Shown: one piece after another, positions 30,855 through 39,365 of the stretch
Layout: each line of letters opens with the position of its first letter
Position numbering within the stretch: position 1 is the first letter of the stretch
NCBI RefSeq assembly: GCF_027941915.1
Contig: NZ_CP116009.1
Span: 3,720,001 to 3,784,000 of the forward strand
Length of the DNA: 64,000 nt
From: Ramlibacter tataouinensis
GTDB lineage: Bacteria; Pseudomonadota; Gammaproteobacteria; Burkholderiales; Burkholderiaceae_C
Direction of reading: 5' to 3'
The notes under the pieces: model-generated
Databases searched by the model: none
Told to the model about the DNA's origin: nothing
The model's input: the letters and a program-made list of their open reading frames with translations, nothing else
Program-made: the position numbers and the translations under genes

Positions 30855-31949
30855 ATGCAAGCAAGAACCTTCCAGGAAGCCCCGCCTCCAGGCACCGCCC
30901 AGTGGGCCGCCGTGGCCAACTGGTACCACGCCTACTTCACCGGCTTGTTGATGACCATGGTGTCGCGCAAGGGCGCGCGCGAGGCGGCCGAGCTGACCTA
31001 CCACATCTTCCGCCGCCAGCACCTCGAGCGCTTTCTCCCGGGGCTGGAGAAGCTGGGCCTCACGGGCCTGCCCCCGGCGGTGACGGCAGCGCGGTACCAC
31101 TACCTGTCCAATGCCATCGGCGGCGTGCGGGTGGAGTACCTCGAGGAAACGCCCCAGAAGGTCTGGGTGCGCTACCCGCCGCCGCGCTGGGCCTGGCACG
31201 GCACTGCCATCTGCGCCATCCCCGGCGAGGTGTCGCGCGCGGTGCTGCGCGGCTGGCACGCGCACAACGGGGTGACGCTCGGGTCGCGCAGGCTCGGCTT
31301 CGTCTGCACCAAGCAGACCGTCGACGGCCAGCCGGGGCTCGAAGGCTACTACTGCGAATACGACCGCGACATCGAGCCCGACGAGCGCCTGCGCTTCGAG
31401 CGCGGCGTCGAGATGCCCGACGTCGATCCGGCCAGCATGCCGGTGCTGCCGACGGCCGACTGGCCGCAGGAGCGGCTGCAGAAGGCTCGCCGCAACTATG
31501 CGATGGAGTACGTGCGCACCGCCCTGCCCGAGCTCATCGCGCTGCACGGCCCGCACGAAGCCGAATACCTCGGCGGCATCACGGCGCGCCTGATCGGCAT
31601 GCAGTTCTACAGCGAGACCGCCGCCGCATTCGGGGTTCCGGATCACGGCGATGCCGGCGACTTCGCCCGCTTCATGGTCATGCTGGCTCGAGCTCAGGGC
31701 GACAGCGCCGAGCTGGTCGAGAGCCCGCAGGGCGTCGGGGTGCGGCAGACGAGCTGGAAGCTGATGGCCGGCCTGCCTTCGCTGCACGGGGCGGCGTTCC
31801 AGATGTGGAACCAGCTCCTCGAAGGCGCGCTGTCGGCGCACAACCGCCGTCTCCAGCTCGAGCTGACGCGGCGGCGCGACCTGGGCGACGAGGCGTTCGA
31901 GTGGCGGATCGCGCGACGTCTGCGCGGCAGTCTCGCCTCCGCCAGCTGA
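30855..31949 (+). CDS. Conserved protein of unknown function (364 aa)
   Basis: I do not recognise this family. There is no signal peptide or clear membrane helix. Tyr, Trp and Arg are frequent, for example ANWYHAYFTGLLMTMVSRKG and VRYPPPRWAWHGTAICAIPG. Cys residues occur in TAICAIPG, FVCTKQ and YYCEYDRD. The alpha-helical C-terminus is rich in Arg/Leu. The gene follows the fused regulator by 17 bases and precedes the CoA-transferase by 11, so it is probably cotranscribed and belongs to the same catabolic pathway. A hydrolase or small-molecule-binding role is possible, but the sequence does not show it. Confidence 0.8.
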   Translation: MQARTFQEAPPPGTAQWAAVANWYHAYFTGLLMTMVSRKGAREAAELTYHIFRRQHLERFLPGLEKLGLTGLPPAVTAARYHYLSNAIGGVRVEYLEETPQKVWVRYPPPRWAWHGTAICAIPGEVSRAVLRGWHAHNGVTLGSRRLGFVCTKQTVDGQPGLEGYYCEYDRDIEPDERLRFERGVEMPDVDPASMPVLPTADWPQERLQKARRNYAMEYVRTALPELIALHGPHEAEYLGGITARLIGMQFYSETAAAFGVPDHGDAGDFARFMVMLARAQGDSAELVESPQGVGVRQTSWKLMAGLPSLHGAAFQMWNQLLEGALSAHNRRLQLELTRRRDLGDEAFEWRIARRLRGSLASAS

Positions 31950-31960
31950 AAGGTGCCGGC

Positions 31961-33154
31961 ATGACCCAAAGCCTCACCGGGCTGACCGTGATCGATGCGT
32001 CGCGTGTGCTGGCCGGCCCCTACTGCGGGCAGATGCTCGGAGACCATGGCGCCCAGGTCATCAAGGTCGAGTCGCCCGAAGGCGACGAGACCCGCACGTT
32101 CGGGCCACCGGTTCGCGACGGCAGCGCCGCGTACTTCCATGCCCTCAATCGCAACAAGCGGGGCATCACGCTCGACATGAGCGGTCCGCAGGGCCGCGAC
32201 GTCCTGTGGCGCCTTCTCGAAACAGCCGACGTGCTGATCGAGAATTTCAAGGCGAGCACCCTGCGCAACTGGGGCATCGAGGACCCATCGGAAATCTGCC
32301 GCCGCTTTCCGCGCCTCGTGCACTGCCGTATCACTGGCTTCGGGGACGATGGTCCGCTCGGCGGCCTGCCGGGCTATGACGCAGCGATCCAGGCCATGTC
32401 GGGCCTGATGAGCGTCAACGGCGCGAGCGAAGGCCCGCCGTTGCGCATGGGCGTCCCCGTCGTCGACCTTGCCACCGGCATGCAGGCGGCCATTGCGGTG
32501 CTCGCCGCTCTGCAGGAGCGCTCGCGGTCCGGCCTGGGCCAGATGTGCGACGTCGCGCTCTACGACTGCGCGCTCAGCGTGACGCATCCGCACCTGCCCA
32601 ACTACGCCTGGAGCGGCAAGGAACCGAGCCGCTCCGGCAACGCGCATCCCAACATCGCGCCGTACGACGCCTTCGAGACCGCCACCTGCCCGGTCTACAT
32701 CGCCGTCGGGAACGACCGCCAGTTCGCGATGCTCTGCACGCTGCTCGACTGCCCGGAAGTGGCTGCTGATCCACGCTTTCGCCGCAACGTCGACCGCATC
32801 GCCCATCGCGACGAGCTCCGGCAGGTGTTGAGCCGCCAGCTGACGCATCAGGATGGCCAGGCCGTGGCTTCGCGCCTGCACGAAGCGGGTGTGCCGGTCG
32901 CGCCCGTGCTCGGCATCGCGGACGTCGCCGCCTCGCCCCATGCCAAGCACCGCGAGATGTTTCTCGAACGCGATGGCTACAGGGGGACCGGCTTTCCCGT
33001 CAAGCTCAAGCGGACGCCGGCCACGCTGTCCAGGCTGCCGCCGGGCCGTGGCGAGCACACGCACGAAGTCCTGCGCGAGGCGGGCTTCAGCGGCGAGGAG
33101 ATCCGAGAACTCGCTCGTTGCGGCGCGCTGGGAGCCGCGGCCGGCGAGCCCTAG
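31961..33154 (+). CDS. CaiB/BaiF (family III) CoA-transferase
   Basis: A 397-residue family III CoA-transferase. It begins LTGLTVIDASRVLAGPYCGQ, the standard N-terminus. Other family motifs are IKVESPEGDETR, NKRGITLDM and GYDAAIQAMSGLMSVNG, the last with the Asp expected to carry the acyl-CoA intermediate. It moves CoA between carboxylic acids, giving entry of a free acid into the pathway encoded around it. Preceded by AAAGGTG about 7 bases before the ATG. Together with the MaoC hydratase and CitE-like lyase it would make a set comparable to itaconate or related C5-dicarboxylate degradation (inference). Confidence 0.92.
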   Translation: MTQSLTGLTVIDASRVLAGPYCGQMLGDHGAQVIKVESPEGDETRTFGPPVRDGSAAYFHALNRNKRGITLDMSGPQGRDVLWRLLETADVLIENFKASTLRNWGIEDPSEICRRFPRLVHCRITGFGDDGPLGGLPGYDAAIQAMSGLMSVNGASEGPPLRMGVPVVDLATGMQAAIAVLAALQERSRSGLGQMCDVALYDCALSVTHPHLPNYAWSGKEPSRSGNAHPNIAPYDAFETATCPVYIAVGNDRQFAMLCTLLDCPEVAADPRFRRNVDRIAHRDELRQVLSRQLTHQDGQAVASRLHEAGVPVAPVLGIADVAASPHAKHREMFLERDGYRGTGFPVKLKRTPATLSRLPPGRGEHTHEVLREAGFSGEEIRELARCGALGAAAGEP

Positions 33155-33237
33155 CCTGGCGGTGCCGCCGGGCAGTTCCAGGCATCCGTAGAAGCCGCGC
33201 CAAGCGGCATGTCCAACCTTCCAATCAGGAGACCTCC

Positions 33238-34212
33238 GTGAAATTCAAGTTCCTTCATGTGGCGGCCGTGATGGCCTTCGCCGCCGCGGCAAGCACCCCG
33301 TCGCACGCCAGCGATGCCTATCCCAGCAAGCCGATCCGCATCGTCTCGCCCCACACGGCGGGATCGACGACCGAGACGTTCGGGCGCATGCTCACGACCG
33401 AGATGTCGGAGCTGCTGGGGCAGCAGATCATCGTCGACGCCAAGGGGGGCGCGGCCGGAACCACGGGGGCGCGGGAAGTCGCGCTCAGCAAGCCCGACGG
33501 CTACACGGGCCTGATGAACGCCTCGATCCAGGTGATGTACACGGGCATGTTCAAGTCCTTGTCCTTCGACCCGATCAAGGACTTCACCCCGGTTGGCGTC
33601 TTCGGCTTCGCACCGATGGTGGTGCTCGTCAACAGCGAGTCCAAGATCAGCAGCTTCGGCGACATGATCAACCGGGCACGCGCGAATCCCGGGAAGCTGT
33701 CTTTCGCATCCGGTGGCCTGGGATCGCTCCCGCACCTCGTGGGCGAGCTGGTCAACTTGAGCACCAGCACCAAGATGTCCCACGTCCCCTACAACGGGAC
33801 CGGCCAGGCGCTCACCGACGTCGCCGGCGGCCACGTCGACGTGCTCTATGCGTCCGTCGCGAGTGCATTGCCCCTGGTCAAGAGCGGCAAGGTGCGCGCA
33901 CTTGCCGTGACCTCGGCGCGGCGCATTGACCTGCTGCCGGACGTGCCGACCGTGGCCGAGTCCGGCATTCCCGGTTTCGACGTGACGTCGTGGTACGCGA
34001 TGTGGGTGCCCAAGAACACGCCGCGCGACATCGTGGCCAAGCTGAACAAGGCGATGCGGGATGCGTCGAACCAACCGGCCGTCCAGCAGCGCATGAAGAG
34101 CAATGGCGTGATTGCCAGCAAGCTGACGGCCGACGAATTCGCGAAGTTCACGGCCAGCGAGAACGCCAAGTGGCTCGATGTCATGCGGCGCGCGAACGTC
34201 GAGCCGAACTGA
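33238..34212 (+). CDS. Bug/TctC-family periplasmic solute-binding receptor
   Basis: A 324-residue tripartite-tricarboxylate-type receptor. A signal peptide ends near SHASDAYPSKPIRIV. The Bug-family hallmark IVDAKGGAAGTTGAREVA binds the ligand carboxylate through the loop and water molecules. Domain 2 contains HVPYNGTGQALTDVAGGHVD and LPDVPTVAESGIPGFD, both typical. The start is GTG 33238, with AGGAGAC 5 bases upstream. No TctA/TctB partners are nearby, as is common for Bug proteins. As last gene of the plus-strand unit it probably captures the acid that the CoA-transferase activates. Confidence 0.93.
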   Translation: MKFKFLHVAAVMAFAAAASTPSHASDAYPSKPIRIVSPHTAGSTTETFGRMLTTEMSELLGQQIIVDAKGGAAGTTGAREVALSKPDGYTGLMNASIQVMYTGMFKSLSFDPIKDFTPVGVFGFAPMVVLVNSESKISSFGDMINRARANPGKLSFASGGLGSLPHLVGELVNLSTSTKMSHVPYNGTGQALTDVAGGHVDVLYASVASALPLVKSGKVRALAVTSARRIDLLPDVPTVAESGIPGFDVTSWYAMWVPKNTPRDIVAKLNKAMRDASNQPAVQQRMKSNGVIASKLTADEFAKFTASENAKWLDVMRRANVEPN

Positions 34213-34520
34213 CGTCCCGCCAGGCGGCTTCCTCGCTTCCAGGACTTGCTTGCCCCGCAGCCTCTGGCAGGCGGCCTGGCGACTGACACCGGCGGCTTCG
34301 GCCGCCGGTGTCGTATTCGTCCTGGATGATCTGGACGGGCACGGCCGTGGTGAAGAAACGCGGGGCGATGGGGCAATGCGCGGCCGGTCTTGGCGCCGCC
34401 TGCGGGGAACTGGGCAGCAGGGTCAGCGCAGCCTGGCCCCGTTGCAGGCACCGCCGAAGGGTGACCGCCAGAAGGAGGGCCGGCCGCTGGCTTGCACGTG
34501 TTCCAGGGGAGGCTTTCGGT
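34213..34520. other. Intergenic region between the Bug receptor and the copper operon
   Basis: This 308-base gap lies between convergent genes. Apart from the TTCG-loop hairpin at 34285-34312 I see no supported gene, repeat or promoter. Open frames crossing it run on into antisense of the Met-rich gene and have no family features. Confidence 0.6.
34285..34312 (+). terminator. Hairpin terminator with TTCG tetraloop
   Basis: A perfect 12-bp stem GACACCGGCGGC / GCCGCCGGTGTC closed by TTCG, an extra-stable tetraloop in RNA. It lies 72 bases after the Bug receptor stop. The T-tract after it is weak (GTATTCGT), so it may act mainly as a 3'-end stabiliser or a bidirectional stop for the convergent genes. 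Confidence 0.7.
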
Positions 34521-35054
34521 CTACCGGTCGGATGCGGCGGCCTCGCGGTCGACCATCATCTGCATCATCATTTCCATCATGGCCATGCGGCGTTCCATGG
34601 CGCCGTGCATGCCCATCATGCCCTGACCCATCATGCCGCCGCCCATGCCCGAGCCGCCGGGCGGCGAGGCGCTGTTGGCGGGCGGCATGCCGGGGGCAGC
34701 GGGCATGCCGGGGGCGGGTCCGCCCTGCATGCCCATGCCGCCGCCCATGCCCATGCCGCCCATCTGCGCCATCGTGTCCATGCCGGATTGCATCAACTTC
34801 AGGTGCTCGTCCATCAGGGCGCTGCGTTCGGCGGGCGTCTTAGCCGCCTGCAGGCGCGCGTGCATGTCCTGCATCTGCTTCATCTGCCCGGCGTAGCGGT
34901 CGGCCCCGGCCGGTCCGCCGGGCTGCGCGGGCGCTGCGGCGGACGGCGGCGCACCGCCGCCCGGATGGTGAGCGGAATGGTCGTCCTGGCCGACCTGGGC
35001 CGAGACGGCCGTGGCGGCGAAGGCCAGGACGAGGGGGAGAGCGCGGTACTTCAT
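34521..35054 (-). CDS. Methionine-rich periplasmic copper-binding protein
   Basis: A 177-residue protein with a signal peptide (about 19 residues, cleavage near VSAQ). The mature part has an early His cluster (DDHSAHH), then a helical charged region (GQMKQMQDMHARLQAAKTPA). A Met/Gly-rich segment follows, with many MxxM and GGMGMGG repeats, ending in MERRMAMMEMMMQMMVDREA. Met clusters of this type bind Cu(I) in the periplasm. It resembles Met-rich accessory proteins of cop/pco clusters without clear orthology. It is the last gene of the eight-gene copper operon, 67 bases after cusF. Confidence 0.8.
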   Translation of the reverse strand: MKYRALPLVLAFAATAVSAQVGQDDHSAHHPGGGAPPSAAAPAQPGGPAGADRYAGQMKQMQDMHARLQAAKTPAERSALMDEHLKLMQSGMDTMAQMGGMGMGGGMGMQGGPAPGMPAAPGMPPANSASPPGGSGMGGGMMGQGMMGMHGAMERRMAMMEMMMQMMVDREAAASDR

Positions 35055-35121
35055 GACGACTCCTGCAGTGAATGGGCAGCAGGATCAGGCGCTGCCCGGG
35101 CCCGAACGGGAACAGGCACTG

Positions 35122-35478
35122 TCACGGCGCCGGCTCGATCGCCTGAACCGTGAAGCCGCCGTTGTCGCCGCGGCCGGCTACGAACCGGACCTTGTCGCCG
35201 ACCTTGAGCTTGTCCAGCTGCTTCGGGTCGGTGGCCTTGAACACCATGGTCATGGGCGGCATGTCCAGGTTGCGGATCGGCCCGTGCTTGAGCGTGACCT
35301 TGCCGGCCGCCTTGTCGATCTTGCGGACCTCGCCCGCGCTCATGTCGGCCGCGGGCGCCGCCACGCTGCCGGCGGCCGCGTGCGCGTCATGGTTCGCGTG
35401 CGACGACGGCTGGGCGATCAGCGGGCCGGCCGCCAGACCGATGGCCGCCCCTGCGAGCAGGAGGTGGATGCGCTTCAT
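35122..35478 (-). CDS. CusF-like periplasmic copper-binding protein
   Basis: A 118-residue secreted protein. The signal peptide ends near LIAQPS. The small OB-fold domain shows the CusF layout: VRKIDKAAGKVTLKHGPI followed by NLDMPPMTMVF. The metal-binding His/Met set is recognisable (KHGPI, MPPMTM). CusF proteins take periplasmic Cu(I)/Ag(I) and pass it to efflux partners. No CusCBA pump lies next to it, though a TolC-type lipoprotein is in the operon. Its ATG overlaps the stop of the DUF411 gene (ATGA). Confidence 0.9.
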   Translation of the reverse strand: MKRIHLLLAGAAIGLAAGPLIAQPSSHANHDAHAAAGSVAAPAADMSAGEVRKIDKAAGKVTLKHGPIRNLDMPPMTMVFKATDPKQLDKLKVGDKVRFVAGRGDNGGFTVQAIEPAP

Positions 35479-35966
35479 GCCTTGTTCCCTTGGTAGTGCT
35501 GGTAGACCCTGGCGCCGCCGTCGCGGGTGAGCAGGACGACGTCGTAGGCATCGCGGCGGCCGCCGTAGGCCGGACCGTCCATGCCCGGCGAGCCGATCGG
35601 CATGCCGGGCACCGCCAGGCCGCGCGCCTGCGGCTTTTCCTTCAGCAGCCGGTGGACCTCGCGCGCCGGCACGTGGCCTTCGAGCGCATAGCCGCCGACC
35701 ACCGCCGTGTGGCAGGAGCCGTACTTCATGTCGATGCCGAGCTGGGCGCGCACGCCGGTGTTGCCGGTCTCGTGCACCTTGACCGCGAAGCCGTTGGCCT
35801 GCATGTGCTCGACCCAGTCCTTGCAGCAGCCGCAGCTCGGGTCCTTCCAGACCTCCAGCGGGATGCCGGTCTTCTTCGGCTGGGCCTGCACGCCCGTGGC
35901 GGCGGCCGCCAGCGCGAGTCCGCCGACCAGCAGGCGACGGCGGGTGAGGGGGGAACGATGGCTCAT
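35475..35966 (-). CDS. DUF411 metal-binding protein, Tat-exported
   Basis: A 163-residue protein. The N-terminus SPLTRRRLLVGGLALAAAA is a twin-arginine-type signal, so it is probably exported folded. The mature part matches DUF411, with VWKDPSCGCCKDWVEHMQA at the start and YGSCHTAVVGGYALEGHVPA in the middle. These Cys/His motifs probably bind copper. DUF411 genes regularly occur in copper-resistance clusters, but their biochemical role is not settled. It overlaps both neighbours by 4 bases (ATGA), indicating tight coupling. Confidence 0.88.
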   Translation of the reverse strand: MSHRSPLTRRRLLVGGLALAAAATGVQAQPKKTGIPLEVWKDPSCGCCKDWVEHMQANGFAVKVHETGNTGVRAQLGIDMKYGSCHTAVVGGYALEGHVPAREVHRLLKEKPQARGLAVPGMPIGSPGMDGPAYGGRRDAYDVVLLTRDGGARVYQHYQGNKA

Positions 35967-36472
35967 CTCTTGGACTCCTTGCGTGCAATGACCTTGATCT
36001 TGCCGACCATGCCGGCCTGGTAGTGGCCGGGGATCAGGCATGCGAAATCGAACTCGCCGGGACGGTTGAAGTTCCACACGATCTCGCCGGATGCGCCGGC
36101 ATTGACGTGGGTCATGTGCGGCTCGTCGTGCTCCATGCCGGGGTGCCTGGCCATCATTTCGGCGTGCGCGTCCAGGTCGGCCCGGGTGCCGATCACCAGC
36201 TCGTGCAGCACCTGGCCGTTGTTCTGCACCCGCAGCCGCACCGTCTCGCCCTCGCGCACCTCGATGCGTTCGGGCGTGAAGCGCATGGTGTCGGTCATGG
36301 CGATGTCGATGGTGCGACGCACCGCGGACGCAGCGCCGGCGATCCCCCAGGGCTTCTGCTCCTTGGCAACCGGCGCGTGATGCCGCGCGGCGTGGCCCGC
36401 GTTCCCGTGGGCCTGCGCACCCGCGGCCAGTGCCGCCAGCAACAAGGCCGCCATCCCGTTCGTGTACTTCAT
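35963..36472 (-). CDS. Periplasmic cupredoxin-domain protein
   Basis: A 169-residue secreted protein. The signal peptide ends near GAQAHGN, and the mature N-terminus is His-rich (AHGNAGHAARHH). The cupredoxin domain spans about residues 55-165. The type 1 copper ligands are a His in VLHELVIG and the Cys/His/Met set in FACLIPGHYQAGM. An inserted Met/His-rich loop (EMMARHPGMEHDEPHMTHV) is characteristic of plastocyanin-like proteins in copper operons. It probably passes electrons or copper between the neighbouring multicopper oxidase and other partners (inference). Confidence 0.9.
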   Translation of the reverse strand: MKYTNGMAALLLAALAAGAQAHGNAGHAARHHAPVAKEQKPWGIAGAASAVRRTIDIAMTDTMRFTPERIEVREGETVRLRVQNNGQVLHELVIGTRADLDAHAEMMARHPGMEHDEPHMTHVNAGASGEIVWNFNRPGEFDFACLIPGHYQAGMVGKIKVIARKESKR

Positions 36473-36491
36473 CGATCCGTCTTCCTTTCCA

Positions 36492-37922
36492 TCAGTGATC
36501 GTGTCCGCCGTGCGGGTTCGCCGCCCCCGGCTTGCGCACCCGCACCTCGACGTCCTGCTTCCCGGCCGGCCGGTGCGGCGGCGCCGCACCGTTGCCGGCA
36601 GCCGGCGCCCGCGGCGAGGCCGGCAGGCTGCCGGTGAACTCCCAGGCCACGGTGCCAGCCGGGTGCTTGTACCAGTCCGGGTTTCGATAGTCGCCCGGCG
36701 GCTGCTCGCGCCGCACCTTCAGCACCGTGAACATACCGCCCATCTCCAGCGACCCGAACGGTCCCTGGCCGGCCATCATGGGCGCGGTGTTGTCCGGCAG
36801 CGGCATCTCCATCTCGGCCATGTCCGACATGCCGCGCTCGCCCATCACCATGTAGTCGGGGATCAGGTCGGTGATCTCCTTGACGACCTTGCGATGGTCG
36901 ACGCCGATCATGGTGGGAACGCCGTGGCCCATGGCGTTCATGGTGTGGTGGCTTTTGTGGCAATGGAAGGCCCAGTCGCCTTCCTCGTCGGCGACGAACT
37001 CCAGCTGCCGCATCTGGCCGACCGCCACGTCGGTGGTCACCTCCGGCCAGCGCGCCGCCGGGGGCGTCGGGCCGCCATCGGTGCCGGTGACCGTGAACTC
37101 GTGTCCGTGCAGGTGCAGCGGGTGGTTGGTCATGGTCAGGTTGCCGGCGCGGATGCGCACCCGGTCGCCCTTGCGCACGTTCATCGAGGCGATCCCCGGA
37201 AAGATTCGGCTGTTGAAGGTGAACAGGTTGAAGTCCAGCATGGTCATCACCTTGGGTGTGTACGAGCCGGGCTCGATGTCGAAGGACGACATCAGGAACA
37301 CGAAGTCGCGGTCCACCGGCTCGATCAGCGGGTGCCGGCCCTTCGGGTGGGTGACCCAGAAGCCCATCATGCCCATGGCCATCTGCACCATCTCGTCGGC
37401 GTGCGGGTGGTACATGAAGGTGCCGGGCCGGCGCGCCGTGAATTCGTAGACGAAGGTCTTGCCGGGCGGGATGGGCTTCTGCGTCAGCCCGACGACGCCG
37501 TCCATGCCGTTGGGCAGGCGCTGGCCGTGCCAGTGGATGGTGGTGTGCTCGGGCAGCTTGTTGGTCACGAAGATGCGCACCCGGTCGCCCTCGACCACTT
37601 CGATGGTGGGGCCCGGCGACTGGCCGTTGTAGCCCCACAGGTGGGCCTTGAAGCCGGGCGCCATCTCGCGCACTACCGGCTCGGCCACGAGGTGGAATTC
37701 CTTGACGCCGGCGTTCATGCGCCAGGGCAGGGTCCAGCCGTTGAGGGTGACGACGGGGTCGTAGGGGCGGCCGTTGGGCGGCGCCAGCGGCGGTGCGGTG
37801 TCCGGCTGGTCCTGGATGACGGGCTCCGGCAGGGCGGCCATGGCCACGCGGCTGACGGAGGCGGCGGCGACGGCACCCGTGATCGCGCCGGCGCCGGTGA
37901 GGAAGTGGCGTCTGCTGTTCAT
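36492..37922 (-). CDS. Multicopper oxidase (CopA/CueO-like), Tat-exported
   Basis: A 476-residue multicopper oxidase with a Tat signal (NSRRHFLTGAGAITGAVAA). All four copper-binding blocks are present: TIHWHGQR, FMYHPHADE, HPLHLHGHEF and FHCHKSHHTMNAM. The last carries the type 1 Cys plus trinuclear-site His residues and the axial Met. It probably oxidises Cu(I) to the less toxic Cu(II) in the periplasm. ATG 37922 is chosen because it directly precedes the Tat motif. A TTG at 37937 overlapping the upstream stop (TTGA) could add five residues. The C-terminal tail GGHDH adds another metal site. Confidence 0.93.
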   Translation of the reverse strand: MNSRRHFLTGAGAITGAVAAASVSRVAMAALPEPVIQDQPDTAPPLAPPNGRPYDPVVTLNGWTLPWRMNAGVKEFHLVAEPVVREMAPGFKAHLWGYNGQSPGPTIEVVEGDRVRIFVTNKLPEHTTIHWHGQRLPNGMDGVVGLTQKPIPPGKTFVYEFTARRPGTFMYHPHADEMVQMAMGMMGFWVTHPKGRHPLIEPVDRDFVFLMSSFDIEPGSYTPKVMTMLDFNLFTFNSRIFPGIASMNVRKGDRVRIRAGNLTMTNHPLHLHGHEFTVTGTDGGPTPPAARWPEVTTDVAVGQMRQLEFVADEEGDWAFHCHKSHHTMNAMGHGVPTMIGVDHRKVVKEITDLIPDYMVMGERGMSDMAEMEMPLPDNTAPMMAGQGPFGSLEMGGMFTVLKVRREQPPGDYRNPDWYKHPAGTVAWEFTGSLPASPRAPAAGNGAAPPHRPAGKQDVEVRVRKPGAANPHGGHDH

Positions 37923-37933
37923 GGCGGGCGCGT

Positions 37934-39355
37934 TCAATGGGCGGCCGCTTCGCCGGTGGCGGCGGAGCGGAGGGGGGTGGCGGGCGCCGCGGCGAGCGGC
38001 TGGCCGATGAGGGAAGCCGACAGGGCGGCGTCGGCCAGCCAGAACGCCTGCTGGGCGTCGATGGCCGCCACGACGGCACCGACCTGCTCGCGGTGGTCGG
38101 CCAGCAGCTCGAACACGCCGATCAGCATGCCGTTGTAGCGCAGCACGTTCTCCTCGGAGATGGTCTTGCGCAGGGGCACGATCTCGTCGCGGTAGTGGCG
38201 GGCCCGGTCCCAGGCCGTGCGGTACGCCGAGTAGCCCTCGCGCAACTGCGAGGAGGCGGCCCGCACGGTGTCGTCGTGGCGGTGGGCGGCGGCCAGCGAC
38301 TGCGCGTCCATGGCCGCGCGCCGGGCACCGCCCCAGTCGAACAGCGGCAGCCGGATGTCGGCTTCCCAGCCGCGCGCCGTGCGGCGGGAGCCGTCGGCGT
38401 TGTCGAACTGGGTGTCGCGCCGGATGCCGACTTCGGTGTCGACCAGTGCGGTGAGCAGATCCAGGCCTTGCGACCGCCCCGCGGCATCCAGTTGCAGCCG
38501 GGCCATGCGCACGTCCAGCCGCTGGTCGACCGCGGCAGCACTCACTTCAGCCGGCGTGCGCGGCTGCGCCGGCAGCTCCGGCAGGCGATCGGGCAGTCGG
38601 AGCTGGGCGGCCTGCGCATCGCTCAATCCGAGCCGGCGCACCAGCTCCTCCCGCGCGGCGGTCGCCGCGTGCTGCGCCGTGGCCAGTTGCGCCGTCGCGT
38701 CGGCATGGAACGCCTGCTGGCGCGCGCGCTGCAGCTTGCTGAAGTTGCCCGCCGCCTGCATGCGCCGCGCCAGTTCGGCGCTGGCCTGCGCGCTGCGGTT
38801 GACCTGGCCGGCGTAGTCCAGTTGCTGCTGCGCGGCCACGGCCCGCACCCAGGCTTGCCGCATTTGGCTCACCTGGTCCACCACGTCGCGGGTGAGCTGC
38901 AGCTGCGCCTGCGCCGACTGGTTGCGCGCCAGCGATGCGCGCTGCGGCAGGGTCAGCAGGTCCAGCAGCCCGAAGGACAGCAGGCGGCCGATCTCCAGCT
39001 CGCTGCCGGAACGAACGCGCTCGAAGCTGAACACCGGGTTGGCGATGCGGCCGCCCTGGGCAGCGGTTGCCAGGTCGCTCCAGCCCTGGGCTACGAGGGC
39101 CTGCAGGGCGGGACTGTTGGCCAGCGCGAGCTGAACCGCCTCGGCCTGGCCCAGCGGCTCGGCCAGCAGTTGCTGGGCCAGCCGTTCGCGGCGCTCCTGC
39201 TGCTGCGCCGTGCGGCTCAGCTCCAGCCGGCCCTGGGTGAAGCCGGCGGCGGTCTCGTTGGTCTGGCCGACGGCCTGGTCGATATCGACGGTGGCGCATC
39301 CGGCCAGCAGCGCGGCTGCCGCGAGGGCCGTGATCCGAAGGGAAGGAATCGGCAT
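37934..39355 (-). CDS. TolC-family outer-membrane lipoprotein of the copper operon
   Basis: A 473-residue outer-membrane-factor protein with lipobox LLAGC (Cys19), so probably a triacylated lipoprotein of the CusC/OprM type. Two long helical repeats are visible; QAEAVQLALANSPALQALVA opens the first. The second half contains WEADIRLPLFDWGGARRAAM, the usual strand-to-helix signature. It lacks a matching RND pump in the operon, so it may serve another copper exporter, or the Cop-type role often filled by CopB. Its stop lies just before or overlaps the oxidase start. Confidence 0.88.
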   Translation of the reverse strand: MPIPSLRITALAAAALLAGCATVDIDQAVGQTNETAAGFTQGRLELSRTAQQQERRERLAQQLLAEPLGQAEAVQLALANSPALQALVAQGWSDLATAAQGGRIANPVFSFERVRSGSELEIGRLLSFGLLDLLTLPQRASLARNQSAQAQLQLTRDVVDQVSQMRQAWVRAVAAQQQLDYAGQVNRSAQASAELARRMQAAGNFSKLQRARQQAFHADATAQLATAQHAATAAREELVRRLGLSDAQAAQLRLPDRLPELPAQPRTPAEVSAAAVDQRLDVRMARLQLDAAGRSQGLDLLTALVDTEVGIRRDTQFDNADGSRRTARGWEADIRLPLFDWGGARRAAMDAQSLAAAHRHDDTVRAASSQLREGYSAYRTAWDRARHYRDEIVPLRKTISEENVLRYNGMLIGVFELLADHREQVGAVVAAIDAQQAFWLADAALSASLIGQPLAAAPATPLRSAATGEAAAH

Positions 39356-39365
39356 CGGCGGCGCC

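Noticed and set aside
34308-35153. A plus-strand frame entering the 34.2-34.5 kb gap
   Set aside because: Most of it is antisense to the Met-rich gene; the unique part shows no motif or ribosome-binding site.
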